DNA of 64,000 nucleotides from Micrococcus sp023147585 (GTDB lineage: Bacteria > Actinomycetota > Actinomycetes > Actinomycetales > Micrococcaceae). The notes under the pieces were generated by a model, which saw only the letters and a program-made list of their open reading frames with translations, ran no database searches and was not told where the DNA came from. Shown here piece after piece: positions 31,661 through 40,553 of this stretch (within the stretch, counting starts at the first letter, position 1; each line of letters opens with the position of its first letter). The position numbers were made by a program, and so were the translations under genes. The stretch covers positions 992,001-1,056,000 of the forward strand of contig NZ_CP085253.1 in NCBI RefSeq assembly GCF_044872765.1. Reading direction: 5' to 3'.

Positions 31661-33355
31661 ATGGCGTCCCGTCCACTCCCCCCGCCGCGCAATGTCAACG
31701 AGCACGTCTCGCGCTTCGACCCCCGGGCGGCCGCCCAGGAGTTCGAACACGAGCTCTCCCCGGGCATGCGTGACGAGCCGCTGCCCGGCGGCGAGAACGT
31801 CAAGCGCGTCATCGGCCTCGTGGCCGGCCCCCTGCTCGCCGTCGCCCTGTTCCTGCTGATGCCGGGCGACCTCGGCGTCTGGCCCCGCCTCGTCGCCGCC
31901 ACCGCCGTGCTCATGGCCGTGTGGTGGATGACCGAGGCCCTGCCCATCCCCGCCACCGCCCTGCTGCCGCTGGTCGTCTTCCCGCTCGGCGTGCCCGCCG
32001 AGGAGTCCGACGGCGGCATCACCTTCGACGCCGTCGGCGCGAGCTACGGCAACAACATCATCTTCCTGTTCATGGGCGGCTTCATGCTCGCCCTGGCGAT
32101 GCAGCGCTGGAACCTGCACCGGCGCATCGCGCTCGGCGTCCTCAAGTTCATGGGCGCCAGGACCGTGAACCTCGTCCTCGGCTTCATGATCGCCACCGGG
32201 TTCATCTCCATGTGGGTGTCCAACACCGCCACCGCCGTGATGATGCTCCCCATCGGCGTGTCCATCCTCGTGCTCGTCCAGCGCTACGGCACGGACGACG
32301 CCCTGACCGGGGACGAGGCAGCGGGCCAGGCCGACCGCCCCGCCGCGCCCGCGCCCGGCGAGGCCCCCACGCAGGCCGAGATCCGCTCCCTCACGAAGAC
32401 GAACTTCGGCACCGCGCTCATGCTCGGCATCGCCTACGCCGCGTCCATCGGCTCGCTCGGCACCATCATCGGCACCCCGCCCAACACCCTGCTCGCGGGC
32501 CACATGGCCGCCGAGCACGGCGTGGAGATCGGCTTCGGCCAGTGGATGCTGGTCGGCGTGCCCATCGCCGTCGTGCTGCTCTTCGCGTGCTGGTTCCTGC
32601 TCACCCGGGTGCTGTTCCGCCCGGAGATCGACGAGGTCCCCGGCGGCCGCGACCTGATCGCCGCCGAGCTGGCCCGCCTTGGCCGCATGAGCGCCCCCGA
32701 GGCCAAGGTCCTCGCCGTCTTCGTCCTCGCCGCGCTGGCCTGGATCACCGTGCCGCTGATCTCCGAGTACGTCCTGGACCTGACGTCCCCGCTGCTCTCG
32801 GACGCGGCCATCGCCATGGTCGTCGGGCTCATCCTGTTCCTCCTGCCGGCCGGTGGCGGGGCCGGGCGCGGCGTGCGCCTGCTCGACTGGGAGGCCGCGA
32901 AGGAGCTGCCGTGGGGCGTGCTCCTGCTGTTCGGCGGCGGCCTGGCCCTGTCCGGCCAGTTCTCCAAGTCGGGCCTGTCCACGTGGCTCGGCGAGCAGGT
33001 CAAGGGCTTCGGTGACATCCCCGTGTGGGTGCTCGTGGTGATCGCCGCCGTCGGCATCCTGCTGCTGACCGAGATGACCTCGAACACGGCCACCGCGGCC
33101 ACGTTCCTGCCGGTCGCCTCCGGCGTGGCCCTGGGCACCGGCGTCGCCCCGCTCATGCTGGCCGCGCCCGTCGCCCTCGCCGCGACCTGCGCGTTCATGC
33201 TGCCCGTGGCCACCCCGCCGAACGCCATCGCGTACGGCTCCGGCTACGTGACCATCGGCCAGATGGTGAAGGGCGGCGTGTTGCTGAACATCATCGCCGC
33301 TGTGCTCATCTCCCTCGCGTCGATGACCCTGCTCGTCTGGGTCTTCGGACTCTGA
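31661..33355 (+). CDS. DASS (SLC13) family anion:Na+ symporter
   Basis: 564 residues with about 11-12 membrane segments after a 50-residue hydrophilic N-terminus. Both repeats carry the SNT signature: SNTATAVMML (about residue 187) and SNTATAATFLP (about residue 479), each followed by a PPN motif (GTPPNTLLAG, ATPPNAIAYG). These bind Na+ and carboxylate in VcINDY-like carriers for succinate, fumarate, malate or sulfate. Substrate within that set is unknown. Possible CRP-like site at 31578; terminator at 33385. GGAGG lies 9 bases before the ATG. Confidence 0.92.
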   Translation: MASRPLPPPRNVNEHVSRFDPRAAAQEFEHELSPGMRDEPLPGGENVKRVIGLVAGPLLAVALFLLMPGDLGVWPRLVAATAVLMAVWWMTEALPIPATALLPLVVFPLGVPAEESDGGITFDAVGASYGNNIIFLFMGGFMLALAMQRWNLHRRIALGVLKFMGARTVNLVLGFMIATGFISMWVSNTATAVMMLPIGVSILVLVQRYGTDDALTGDEAAGQADRPAAPAPGEAPTQAEIRSLTKTNFGTALMLGIAYAASIGSLGTIIGTPPNTLLAGHMAAEHGVEIGFGQWMLVGVPIAVVLLFACWFLLTRVLFRPEIDEVPGGRDLIAAELARLGRMSAPEAKVLAVFVLAALAWITVPLISEYVLDLTSPLLSDAAIAMVVGLILFLLPAGGGAGRGVRLLDWEAAKELPWGVLLLFGGGLALSGQFSKSGLSTWLGEQVKGFGDIPVWVLVVIAAVGILLLTEMTSNTATAATFLPVASGVALGTGVAPLMLAAPVALAATCAFMLPVATPPNAIAYGSGYVTIGQMVKGGVLLNIIAAVLISLASMTLLVWVFGL

Positions 33356-33384
33356 GTCCCTGACCACCCGCAGACCCCGGCGCA

Positions 33385-33422
33385 CACGAGGGCCCCGCAC
33401 CGTCCGGTGCGGGGCCCTCGTG
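33385..33422. terminator. Terminator of the DASS transporter gene
   Basis: 17-bp perfect stem (33385-33401 with 33406-33422), loop GTCC, 29 bp after the transporter stop. Confidence 0.85.
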
Positions 33423-33477
33423 CATCGGTGCGCCCCGGGGCGCGTGGCCGTCATCATCCGCCCCGGCCAGGAACGCC

Positions 33478-33532
33478 GAGGCCCGCAGACTCGCCGCTAC
33501 GCCGGCGTCGTGACGGCGAGTCTGCGGGCCTC
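33478..33532. terminator. Hairpin, likely terminator of ispH
   Basis: 19-bp perfect stem (33478-33496 with 33514-33532) with a 17-base loop, 22 bp beyond the ispH stop on the minus strand. The long loop is unusual for a simple terminator. Confidence 0.65.
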
Positions 33533-33554
33533 AGCGAGGAGACGAGGGGCGCGG

Positions 33555-34670
33555 TCAGGCCTCGGCGTCGCGGCGGCGTCCACCGAGGGAGCGGGACTCG
33601 TCCCCGGCCTTCTTCAGCTCCGCGCGCAGCTCCTTGGGCAGGGAGAAGATGATGTCCTCCTCGGCCGTGACCACCTCGTCCACCTGCGCGTAGCCGTAGT
33701 CCGCGAGGAGCGCGAGCACGTCCTGCACGAGCACCTCGGGCACGGACGCGCCGGAGGACAGCCCCACCGTCGCCACTCCCTCGAACCACGCCTCGTCGAT
33801 CTGGCTGGCGAAGTCCACGCGCTCGGCGCGGGTGGCCCCGTACTCGAAGGCGACCTCCTTCAGGCGCACCGAATTCGAGGAGTTGGCCGATCCCACGATG
33901 ATCACCAGGTCGCACTCCGGGGAGATCAGCTTGATCGCCGCCTGCCGGTTGGACGTGGCGTAGCAGATGTCGTCCGAGGGCGGGTCCTGCAGGTTCGGGA
34001 AGCGCTCGCGCAGCACCGCGACGATCTCGAGGGCCTCGTCCACGGAGAGCGTGGTCTGCGAGAGCCAGATGAGGTTGTCCGGGTCGTCCACCTGGACGGT
34101 GCGGGCCTCCGCGACGTCGTTGATCACCGTGGTGTGCTCGGGTGCCTCGCCGTACGTGCCCTCGACCTCTTCGTGGCCCTCGTGGCCGATCAGCAGGATG
34201 TGCTTGTCCTGACGGGCGAAGCGCACCGCCTCGCGGTGCACCTTCGTGACCAGCGGGCACGTGGCGTCGATGGTCTCCAGGTTCCGCTCGGCGGCCTCGG
34301 CCACCACGGCCGGGGAGACGCCGTGCGCGGAGAACACGGTGAGGGCGCCGTCCGGCACCTGGTCCAGCTCGTCCACGAACACCACGCCGCGCTCGGTCAG
34401 GGTGTCCACCACGTGGCGGTTGTGCACGATCTCCTTGCGCACGTACACGGGGGCGCCGTGGTGCTCCAGGGCCTTCTCCACGGCGACGACGGCGCGGTCC
34501 ACGCCGGCGCAGTAGCCGCGCGGGGCGGCGAGCATCACGCGCTTCGGGCCGGTGACGGGCGCGGCGGCCTCCACCTCGGCGCGGGAGCGGCGCGTGCGCG
34601 GCACCTGAGGCATGCCGAGGCCGACGGCGGACGGGCGGGTGGCGGCAGCGGTGACGGACATGCCCCCCAT
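33555..34670 (-). CDS. ispH: 4-hydroxy-3-methylbut-2-enyl diphosphate reductase
   Basis: 371 residues (ATG at 34661 would give 368). The three cluster cysteines are in APRGYCAGVDRAV, DATCPLVTKVH and DDICYATSNRQ, with IGHEGHEEVEGT and VGSANSSNS as substrate loops. It makes IPP and DMAPP from HMBPP in the last step of the MEP isoprenoid pathway, with an oxygen-sensitive 4Fe-4S cluster. The first 40 residues are an actinobacterial extension. It lies opposite to the xseAB genes in the usual actinobacterial neighbourhood. Confidence 0.95.
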   Translation of the reverse strand: MGGMSVTAAATRPSAVGLGMPQVPRTRRSRAEVEAAAPVTGPKRVMLAAPRGYCAGVDRAVVAVEKALEHHGAPVYVRKEIVHNRHVVDTLTERGVVFVDELDQVPDGALTVFSAHGVSPAVVAEAAERNLETIDATCPLVTKVHREAVRFARQDKHILLIGHEGHEEVEGTYGEAPEHTTVINDVAEARTVQVDDPDNLIWLSQTTLSVDEALEIVAVLRERFPNLQDPPSDDICYATSNRQAAIKLISPECDLVIIVGSANSSNSVRLKEVAFEYGATRAERVDFASQIDEAWFEGVATVGLSSGASVPEVLVQDVLALLADYGYAQVDEVVTAEEDIIFSLPKELRAELKKAGDESRSLGGRRRDAEA

Positions 34671-34778
34671 GGTATCGGCCCGTGGCCCGGCCCCTCCGGG
34701 TGGGCGGGGCGTCCGCTCAGCGCGAAGGCGGCGACGCCGTCCGGACCGCGCCCCGCGGCCGCTCAGGGCCGTCCTGAC

Positions 34779-35801
34779 TCACCGGCGGGGGCGACCTCGC
34801 GTGAGGGCCAGCTCGAGGAGGAACACCACCACGCCGACCCCGAGCGTGATCGAGGCCGCCGTCGTGAGGGTCGCCGCGTAGGGGGTCAGGGCCGTGTCGA
34901 TCGCCGGGCGCAGGGCACGCTGGGCCTCCACCGCGAGGTGGGCGACGCCGTCGGCGACGCCGTCGGGCGCCACCACGGAGAAGGCGTCGGAGCGGGTCGC
35001 GTTGCCCAGCAGCATCCCGCCGACGAGCATCACGGCGCCCGCGAGCGCGATCGAGGGGCCCCGCCACCGCGGCCGGGCCAGCACGAGGGCCGCGAGGAGC
35101 AGCAGCCCCGCCGCCACCGCGGCCCACCTCCAGTGCGCGGAGGCGGCGGCCCACCACGCGACGGTGGAGCGGTCCACGTCCTTCAGGGAGTCGACCGTGA
35201 CGGTCATGGTGAGGTCCGTGCTGTCCCTCAGCTCGGCGGCGCGGTCGTACATGGGGGCGATCACGGTGTCCGCGGCCCAGTCCCCGAAGTCCGTGCCCGT
35301 CACGGCCTCGAGGATCCCCTGGCCGGGCACGTCGAGCTCGTTGCGGCGCAGGCGCGTCTCGATGTCGCCGAGCGCCGCCGCGACGCCGGACTGCGCCACC
35401 GGGCCGAAGGGGACGATGAAGTCCCCTCCGGGCACGAAGCCCTCGGTCCCCCGGGCGTCCTTGAGGTCCAGCAGCCATGCGCGCCGCGCCTCGTCCGCGG
35501 TGTCGGACCAGCCCTGCACCACGCTGGGATCCTGCGCCACGTTCTGCGCCACGGGCCGGATCAGGTCCTCCACGGCCTGCGTGAGCGGGTCCGGGACCTC
35601 CTCCGGCACCAAGTCCTCCACCGCCCCGGTGACGGCGCCGGGGATCGCGGCGCGCACCTGCTCGTCCGAGGCCACCTGCTCGGCGACGCCCCGGACCAGC
35701 TCGGGCCGGTGGGCGGCCTCGTCCACGAGCGCACCGGCGGTGGCGAGCACGGCGGACAGTCCGGCGAGGAGGGCCAGGAGGAGGGCGAGGAGCGAGCGCA
35801 T
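34779..35801 (-). CDS. Membrane protein with large extracellular segment
   Basis: 340 residues from ATG 35801, which begins the hydrophobic segment SLLALLLALLAGLSAVLATA. A mostly polar 200-residue region follows (about 30-240). Three more helices come at 245-265, 270-290 and 310-332, so the topology is a membrane anchor, an outside domain and a C-terminal helical hairpin. VDEAAHRPELVRGVAEQVAS and PLTQAVEDLIRPVAQNVAQD recall actinobacterial integral membrane proteins next to ispH and xseA, without a known function. Confidence 0.7.
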   Translation of the reverse strand: MRSLLALLLALLAGLSAVLATAGALVDEAAHRPELVRGVAEQVASDEQVRAAIPGAVTGAVEDLVPEEVPDPLTQAVEDLIRPVAQNVAQDPSVVQGWSDTADEARRAWLLDLKDARGTEGFVPGGDFIVPFGPVAQSGVAAALGDIETRLRRNELDVPGQGILEAVTGTDFGDWAADTVIAPMYDRAAELRDSTDLTMTVTVDSLKDVDRSTVAWWAAASAHWRWAAVAAGLLLLAALVLARPRWRGPSIALAGAVMLVGGMLLGNATRSDAFSVVAPDGVADGVAHLAVEAQRALRPAIDTALTPYAATLTTAASITLGVGVVVFLLELALTRGRPRR

Positions 35802-35990
35802 GGGCGGGACCTTCCGGTGCGGGCGAGGACGACCGACGGCGGCGTGCGGCGGCACGGACGGGCCGGGCATTACTGTGTCCGAGGGTACTGACACACTCGG
35901 GACGTGTCCCCGGCGGGCCCGCCCGCCCGAGGCGTCCGCCGCCGTCGTCCCGCCGCGCCGGCACCCCAGCGGCCCGAGACAGGAGATCCC

Positions 35991-37325
35991 GTGGAACCCC
36001 AGCGCACCGAGACCGACCCCGCCCCGACCGCAGCGTCCGGCGCGCCCGGCCCGGTGGACGTGCCCGCGCTCGCCTCGGAGACCTCCGCCGAGCGGCCCTG
36101 GCCGCTGCGCCGTCTCTCGGAGAACCTGAAGATCCACATCGAGCGGGCCCCGGCCACGTGGATCGAGGGCCAGCTGATCGAGTACAAGAACAACCGCGGC
36201 AACGTGTACATGACCATGCGGGACCTCGAGGAGGAGTACTCCCTGCCGGTCACCGCGTGGCGCACGGTGGCCATGGGGTTCGAGGGCACGGTGCAGCAGG
36301 GCTCGCGCGTCGTCGCCCGGGTGAAGCCGAGCTTCTGGACGAAGGGCGGCCGGCTCTCCATGGTGGTGCAGGAGATGCGCCCGGTCGGCCTGGGAGACCT
36401 GCTGGCCCGCGTGGAGCTGCTGCGCCGACGCCTGGGCGAGGAGGGCCTGCTGGACGCCTCCCGCAAGCGGGCCCTCCCCCTGCTGCCCGGCGTCATCGGG
36501 CTCATCACCGGCCGGGACTCGGACGCGAAGAAGGACGTGCTGCGCAACACCCAGCTGCGCTGGCCCGCCGCGCGGTTCGAGGTCCGCGAGGTGGCGGTCC
36601 AGGGCCCGGAGGCGCCCCGCCAGGTGGCGGCGGCCCTGGCGGAGCTGGACGCCCGTCCGGACGTGGACGTCATCGTGATCGCCCGCGGCGGCGGCGCCCT
36701 CGAGGAGGTCATCCTGCCGTTCTCGGACGAGGCCCTCGTGCGCGCCGTCGCGGCGGCCCGCACCCCGGTGGTCTCCGCGATCGGCCATGAGGCGGACCGC
36801 CCGGTGCTGGACGACGTCGCAGACCTGCGCGCCTCCACGCCCACGGACGCCGCGAAGCGGATCGTGCCGGACGCGGCCGTGGAGTCGGCCGGCGTGGCGG
36901 ACGCACGGCACCGGCTGGCCGCCGCCGTCGAGCGCCGCGTGATGCGGGAGGGCGAGGGCCTGGCGCAGCTGCGCTCCCGTCCCGTCCTCGCCGATCCCAC
37001 GGTGATGGTGGACCGGCGCGAGGAGGACCTGCACACGTGGCGGGAGCGCGCCCGGCGCTCCACCGGGCACCGCCTCACGCTGGAGCGGGACGCCGTGGCG
37101 CACCTGGTGGCCCGAGTGCGCTCCCTCTCCCCGCAGCAGACCCTGGACCGCGGGTACGCCGTGGTCCAGCACGCCGGCCACCTGGTGCGCGACGCCGCAC
37201 AGGTGGCCCCCGGAGACACCCTCGACGTCCTCGTGGCCGCCGGCCGCATGGCCGCCGAGGTCACGCACACCACACCGGCGGCGCCTGCCGCAGGCCCCGC
37301 CCCCACCCCCCAGGAGCAGTCATGA
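35991..37325 (+). CDS. xseA: Exodeoxyribonuclease VII large subunit
   Basis: 444 residues from GTG 35991, preceded by AGGAG five bases upstream; an earlier ATG at 35904 lacks such a site and adds Pro/Arg-rich residues. The OB-fold N-terminus includes WIEGQLIEYKNNRGNVYMTM. The catalytic core has GVIGLITGRDSDAKKDVL, VIVIARGGGALEEVILPF and TPVVSAIGHEADRP, then DLRASTPTDAAKRIVP. A coiled region follows, then LSPQQTLDRGYAVVQ at the end. With XseB it degrades single-stranded DNA from both ends in recombination and repair. xseB overlaps by ATGA. Confidence 0.95.
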   Translation: MEPQRTETDPAPTAASGAPGPVDVPALASETSAERPWPLRRLSENLKIHIERAPATWIEGQLIEYKNNRGNVYMTMRDLEEEYSLPVTAWRTVAMGFEGTVQQGSRVVARVKPSFWTKGGRLSMVVQEMRPVGLGDLLARVELLRRRLGEEGLLDASRKRALPLLPGVIGLITGRDSDAKKDVLRNTQLRWPAARFEVREVAVQGPEAPRQVAAALAELDARPDVDVIVIARGGGALEEVILPFSDEALVRAVAAARTPVVSAIGHEADRPVLDDVADLRASTPTDAAKRIVPDAAVESAGVADARHRLAAAVERRVMREGEGLAQLRSRPVLADPTVMVDRREEDLHTWRERARRSTGHRLTLERDAVAHLVARVRSLSPQQTLDRGYAVVQHAGHLVRDAAQVAPGDTLDVLVAAGRMAAEVTHTTPAAPAAGPAPTPQEQS

Positions 37326-37594
37326 CGGAGCAGAGCAGCACCCCCCACGCCGCCCCGGTGGAGGGCTTCGCCGGAGCGGACACCTCGGACGTGGCCGCCA
37401 TGAGCTACGAGCGCGCCCGCGCCGAGCTCGTGGAGACCGTGTCCCGGCTCGAGGCCGGCGGCGCCGGGCTCGAGGAGTCCCTCGCCCTCTGGGAGCGCGG
37501 CGAGGCCCTGGCCGCGCGCTGCCAGGCCTGGCTCGACGGCGCCCGCGCGCGGCTCGACCAGGTGCGCGGCACCGCGGACGCCGCCCAGGACTGA
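37322..37594 (+). CDS. xseB: Exodeoxyribonuclease VII small subunit
   Basis: 90 residues. The core MSYERARAELVETVSRLEAG, GAGLEESLALWERGEAL and CQAWLDGARARL is the two-helix XseB domain; the first 25 residues are a variable arm. Translationally coupled to xseA. Terminator 13 bp downstream. Confidence 0.93.
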   Translation: MTEQSSTPHAAPVEGFAGADTSDVAAMSYERARAELVETVSRLEAGGAGLEESLALWERGEALAARCQAWLDGARARLDQVRGTADAAQD

Positions 37595-37607
37595 GCCGGC
37601 CACGGAC

Positions 37608-37644
37608 GACGGCGCCCCGCACCGGGAGGGTGCGGGGCGCCGTC
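37608..37644. terminator. Terminator shared by xseAB and the DJ-1/PfpI gene
   Basis: 16-bp perfect stem (37608-37623 with 37629-37644), loop GGGAG, between convergent genes. Confidence 0.85.
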
Positions 37645-37665
37645 GGTGTGCTCAGCGGGGCGGGC

Positions 37666-38268
37666 TCAGACGGACTGGCCCTCGTGCCTGCCCTCGGCGA
37701 GCTCCTCGACGAGCTTGGCGTTGAAGGCGTCCAGGTCGCCCGGGTTGCGGGAGGTGGTCAGGCCGGAGTCGACCACGACCTCCTTGTCCACCCACGTGGC
37801 GCCGGCGTTCTTCAGGTCCGTCTTGAGGGAGGCGTAGCTGGTCAGCTCGCGGCCCTCGACGACGCCGGCGTCGATCAGCGTCCAGGGCGCGTGGCAGATG
37901 GCGGCCACGGGCTTGTGCTGGGCGAAGAAGTCGCGCACGAACGCCAGCACGTCCTCGTCGCCGCGCAGGGCGTCGGCGTTCAGGGTGCCGCCGGGCATGA
38001 CGAGGCCGGCGAAGTCCTCGGCCTTGGCCTCGGAGACGTGGAGGTCCACGGGGAAGGACTCGCCGTGCTCCCAGTCCTGCTTCATCGCGGTGACCGTCTC
38101 CTTCTCGAGCGAGACGAGGCTGGGGGTGCCGCCGGCGGCCAGCACTGCCTCCCACGGGGAGGTGAGCTCGACCTGCTCGACGCCCTTGGTGGCGAGGAAG
38201 GCGACCTTCTTGCCGGTGAGCGGCGCCGTGGTCTCGGTCTGCTGGGTGGTGTCCGTCATGGTCTGCAT
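37666..38268 (-). CDS. DJ-1/PfpI family protein (type 1 glutamine-amidotransferase-like)
   Basis: 200 residues (ATG at 38259 is also possible). The nucleophile elbow is AAICHAPW (Cys125) with the HAP that marks PfpI/YhbO/YajL relatives; VMPGGTLNADALR supplies the preceding acidic loop. The end WVDKEVVVDSGLTTSRNPGD matches the group described as general stress protein 18 or glyoxalase III-like deglycases. It probably protects against reactive carbonyls. Monocistronic, convergent with xseB. Confidence 0.88.
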   Translation of the reverse strand: MQTMTDTTQQTETTAPLTGKKVAFLATKGVEQVELTSPWEAVLAAGGTPSLVSLEKETVTAMKQDWEHGESFPVDLHVSEAKAEDFAGLVMPGGTLNADALRGDEDVLAFVRDFFAQHKPVAAICHAPWTLIDAGVVEGRELTSYASLKTDLKNAGATWVDKEVVVDSGLTTSRNPGDLDAFNAKLVEELAEGRHEGQSV

Positions 38269-38388
38269 CCCTTCGTTCTGCGGTGGCGCGCCGTCGGAAT
38301 GGCGCCTGGTCTACCATAGGCACGCTCCCCGGGGGTGGTGGCAAGGGGCGCCGCCCCGCGGGCGGGGATCAGCCGACCGCGGGCGGTG

Positions 38389-39276
38389 TCAGCCTGCGGC
38401 GAGGCGGCGGCGCTGCTCCTCGACGTCGAAGTCAGCCTCGGGCCAGGTCAGCTCGAGGCCCTGGAGCGTCTCGATGAGCAGCTCCTGCACCGCGAGGCGG
38501 GCGTACCACTTGCGGTCCGCCGGCACCACGAACCACGGGGCCGTCTCGGTGTCCGTCCGCTCCATCGCGATGCGGTAGGCGTCCATGTAGGCGTCCCAGT
38601 GCGCGCGCTCGTCGACGTCCCCGGGGTTGAACTTCCAGTGCTTCTCGGGCTCGTCCAGGCGCGCCTCGAGCCGCTCGCGCTGCTCCTCCTTCGAGATGTG
38701 CAGCATCACCTTGACGATCCGCGTGCCGCCGGCCGTGATCTCCTCCTCGAACGCGCGGATGAGCCCGTAGCGCTCCTCCACCGTGGCCAGGGGTGAGAGT
38801 CCGCGGACGCGGTGGACCAGCACGTCCTCGTAGTGGGAGCGGTCGAAGACCGCGAGGAAGCCCGGCTCGGGCAGGTGCGGGCGGATGCGCCACAGGAAGT
38901 CGTGCGCGCGCTCCTCCTGCGTGGGCGCCTTGAAGGCCGCGACGTCCACGCCCTGCGGGTCCATCGCGCCCACGACGTGCCGCATGATGCCGCCCTTGCC
39001 CGCGGTGTCCATGGCCTGCACCACGAGCAGCACGGACGGCGCCGGCCCCGCCGCGTCCGCGCGCGTGGACTGCGCGAAGAGGAGCTCCTGGAGCCGGGTC
39101 AGCTCCTCGGAGCGGGTGGCCAGCGCCGCCTTGCCGTCCGCCTTGTCCCCGTCGAATCCGGGCGTGGCGTGGGGGTCGACGTCGGCCAGGGGCGGCACCG
39201 CCCCGTCCGCGGCGCGGGCGCGCAGGGCACGCCGCAGCGGCTCGGCGAAGGGGCTCAGGATGGTGTGATCAGGCAT
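38389..39276 (-). CDS. Polyphosphate kinase 2 (PPK2) family protein
   Basis: 295 residues. Walker A is VQAMDTAGKGGIMRHV (about residues 86-101). The lid and Walker B region include FLWRIRPHLPEPGFLAVFDR, SHYEDVLVHRV and KVMLHISKEEQRERLEARLD, then KHWKFNPGDVDERAHWD and APWFVVPADRKWYARL. This is the one-domain class that uses polyphosphate to phosphorylate nucleoside mono- or diphosphates. The start overlaps the aminotransferase stop by 8 bp (39269-39276), so the two are probably co-transcribed. Confidence 0.92.
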   Translation of the reverse strand: MPDHTILSPFAEPLRRALRARAADGAVPPLADVDPHATPGFDGDKADGKAALATRSEELTRLQELLFAQSTRADAAGPAPSVLLVVQAMDTAGKGGIMRHVVGAMDPQGVDVAAFKAPTQEERAHDFLWRIRPHLPEPGFLAVFDRSHYEDVLVHRVRGLSPLATVEERYGLIRAFEEEITAGGTRIVKVMLHISKEEQRERLEARLDEPEKHWKFNPGDVDERAHWDAYMDAYRIAMERTDTETAPWFVVPADRKWYARLAVQELLIETLQGLELTWPEADFDVEEQRRRLAAG

Positions 39277-40519
39277 GGCTCTCCCTCCACTCCTCGAGGA
39301 AGTCCTCCAGGCGGTCCAGGGCCACCTCCAGGTCCTCCACGCTCGGGAGCGTGACGAGCCGGAAGTGGTCGGTGTGCGGGTAGTTGAAGGCGCCGCCGTG
39401 GGAGACGAGGATCTTCTTCGCCCGCAGCAGCTCGATGACGAACCTCTCGTCGTCGTCGATCCGGTAGACCTCCGGGTCCAGGCGCGGGAACAGGTAGAGC
39501 GCGCCGTGTGCGGGCTGCACCGAGACGCCGGGGATCTCGTTGAGCCGCTTCTGCGCGAGGTTGCGCTGCTCCAGCAGGCGGCCGCCGGGCAGCACGAGGT
39601 CGTTGATGGACTGGTAGCCGCCGAGCGCCACCTGGATGGCGTGCTGCGCCGGCACGTTGGCGCACATGCGCATGTTCGCCAGGAGCGTCAGGCCCTCGAG
39701 GAAGTCGCGGGCTCGGTGCTTGGGCCCGGAGACGGCCACCCAGCCGGAGCGGAACCCGGCCACGCGGTACGCCTTGGACAGGCCGGAGAAGGTGAGGGTG
39801 AGGACGTCGTCGGAGAGGCCGGCCGCGTTGATGTGGCGGGCGCCGTCATAGGTGATCTTCTCGTAGATCTCGTCCGCCATGAGCACGAGGTGGTGGCGGC
39901 GGGCCACGTCGATCAGCCCGTTCAGTACAGCGCGGGAGTAGACCGCGCCCGTCGGGTTGTTGGGGTTGATGACCACGATGCCCTTGGTGCGCTCGGTGAT
40001 GAGCGACTCGATGTGCTCCAGGTCCGGCTCCCAGCCCTGCTCCTCGATGCAGCGGTAGTGCACCGCGCGGCCGCCGGCCAGGGTCGTCGCCCCCGTCCAC
40101 AGCGGGTAGTCGGGCGAGGGGATGAGGATCTCGTCGCCGTCGTCCACGAGGGCCTGGAGGACCATGGAGATCATCTCGGACACGCCGTTGCCGATGTAGA
40201 CGTCCTCGACGCCGATGTCCCGGATGCCGCGGGACTCGTAGTACTGGGACACCGCGGTGCGCGCCGAGTAGACGCCCTTGGAGTCGGAGTAGCCCTGCGC
40301 GTGCGGCAGGTGCTGGTACATGCCCTGCAGGATCGTGTCCGGGGCCTCGAAGCCGAACGGCGCCGGATTGCCGATGTTCAGCTTCATGATCCGGTGCCCG
40401 GCGGCCTCCATGCGCTGCGCCTCCTCCAGGATGGGGCCGCGCACGTCGTAGCGGACGTTGAGCAGCTTGGAGGACTGACGGATCTGTCGCGGGTCGCCGG
40501 AGGAAGCCATGCGCTCCAT
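39269..40519 (-). CDS. AlaA-like pyridoxal-phosphate aminotransferase
   Basis: 416 residues from ATG 40519; ATG 40510 or 40549 are alternatives. Class I/II fold: KLNIGNPAPFGFEAPD, YIGNGVSEMISMVLQALVDD, VVINPNNPTGAVYSR, LMADEIYEKITYDG and the PLP lysine in SGLSKAYRVAGFRSGW. The sequence pattern fits the glutamate:pyruvate (alanine) transaminase AlaA group. Acts in the cytoplasm. It is the first gene of a pair with PPK2, with no obvious functional link. Confidence 0.88.
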   Translation of the reverse strand: MERMASSGDPRQIRQSSKLLNVRYDVRGPILEEAQRMEAAGHRIMKLNIGNPAPFGFEAPDTILQGMYQHLPHAQGYSDSKGVYSARTAVSQYYESRGIRDIGVEDVYIGNGVSEMISMVLQALVDDGDEILIPSPDYPLWTGATTLAGGRAVHYRCIEEQGWEPDLEHIESLITERTKGIVVINPNNPTGAVYSRAVLNGLIDVARRHHLVLMADEIYEKITYDGARHINAAGLSDDVLTLTFSGLSKAYRVAGFRSGWVAVSGPKHRARDFLEGLTLLANMRMCANVPAQHAIQVALGGYQSINDLVLPGGRLLEQRNLAQKRLNEIPGVSVQPAHGALYLFPRLDPEVYRIDDDERFVIELLRAKKILVSHGGAFNYPHTDHFRLVTLPSVEDLEVALDRLEDFLEEWRESHA

Positions 40520-40553
40520 GATGGCACTCGGCCGACCAGGCCGGAACACCGTG

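Noticed and set aside
34779..37268. An 829-codon minus-strand frame joining the membrane protein with sequence across xseA
   Set aside because: The upstream two thirds is antisense to xseA. The true start is the ATG at 35801.
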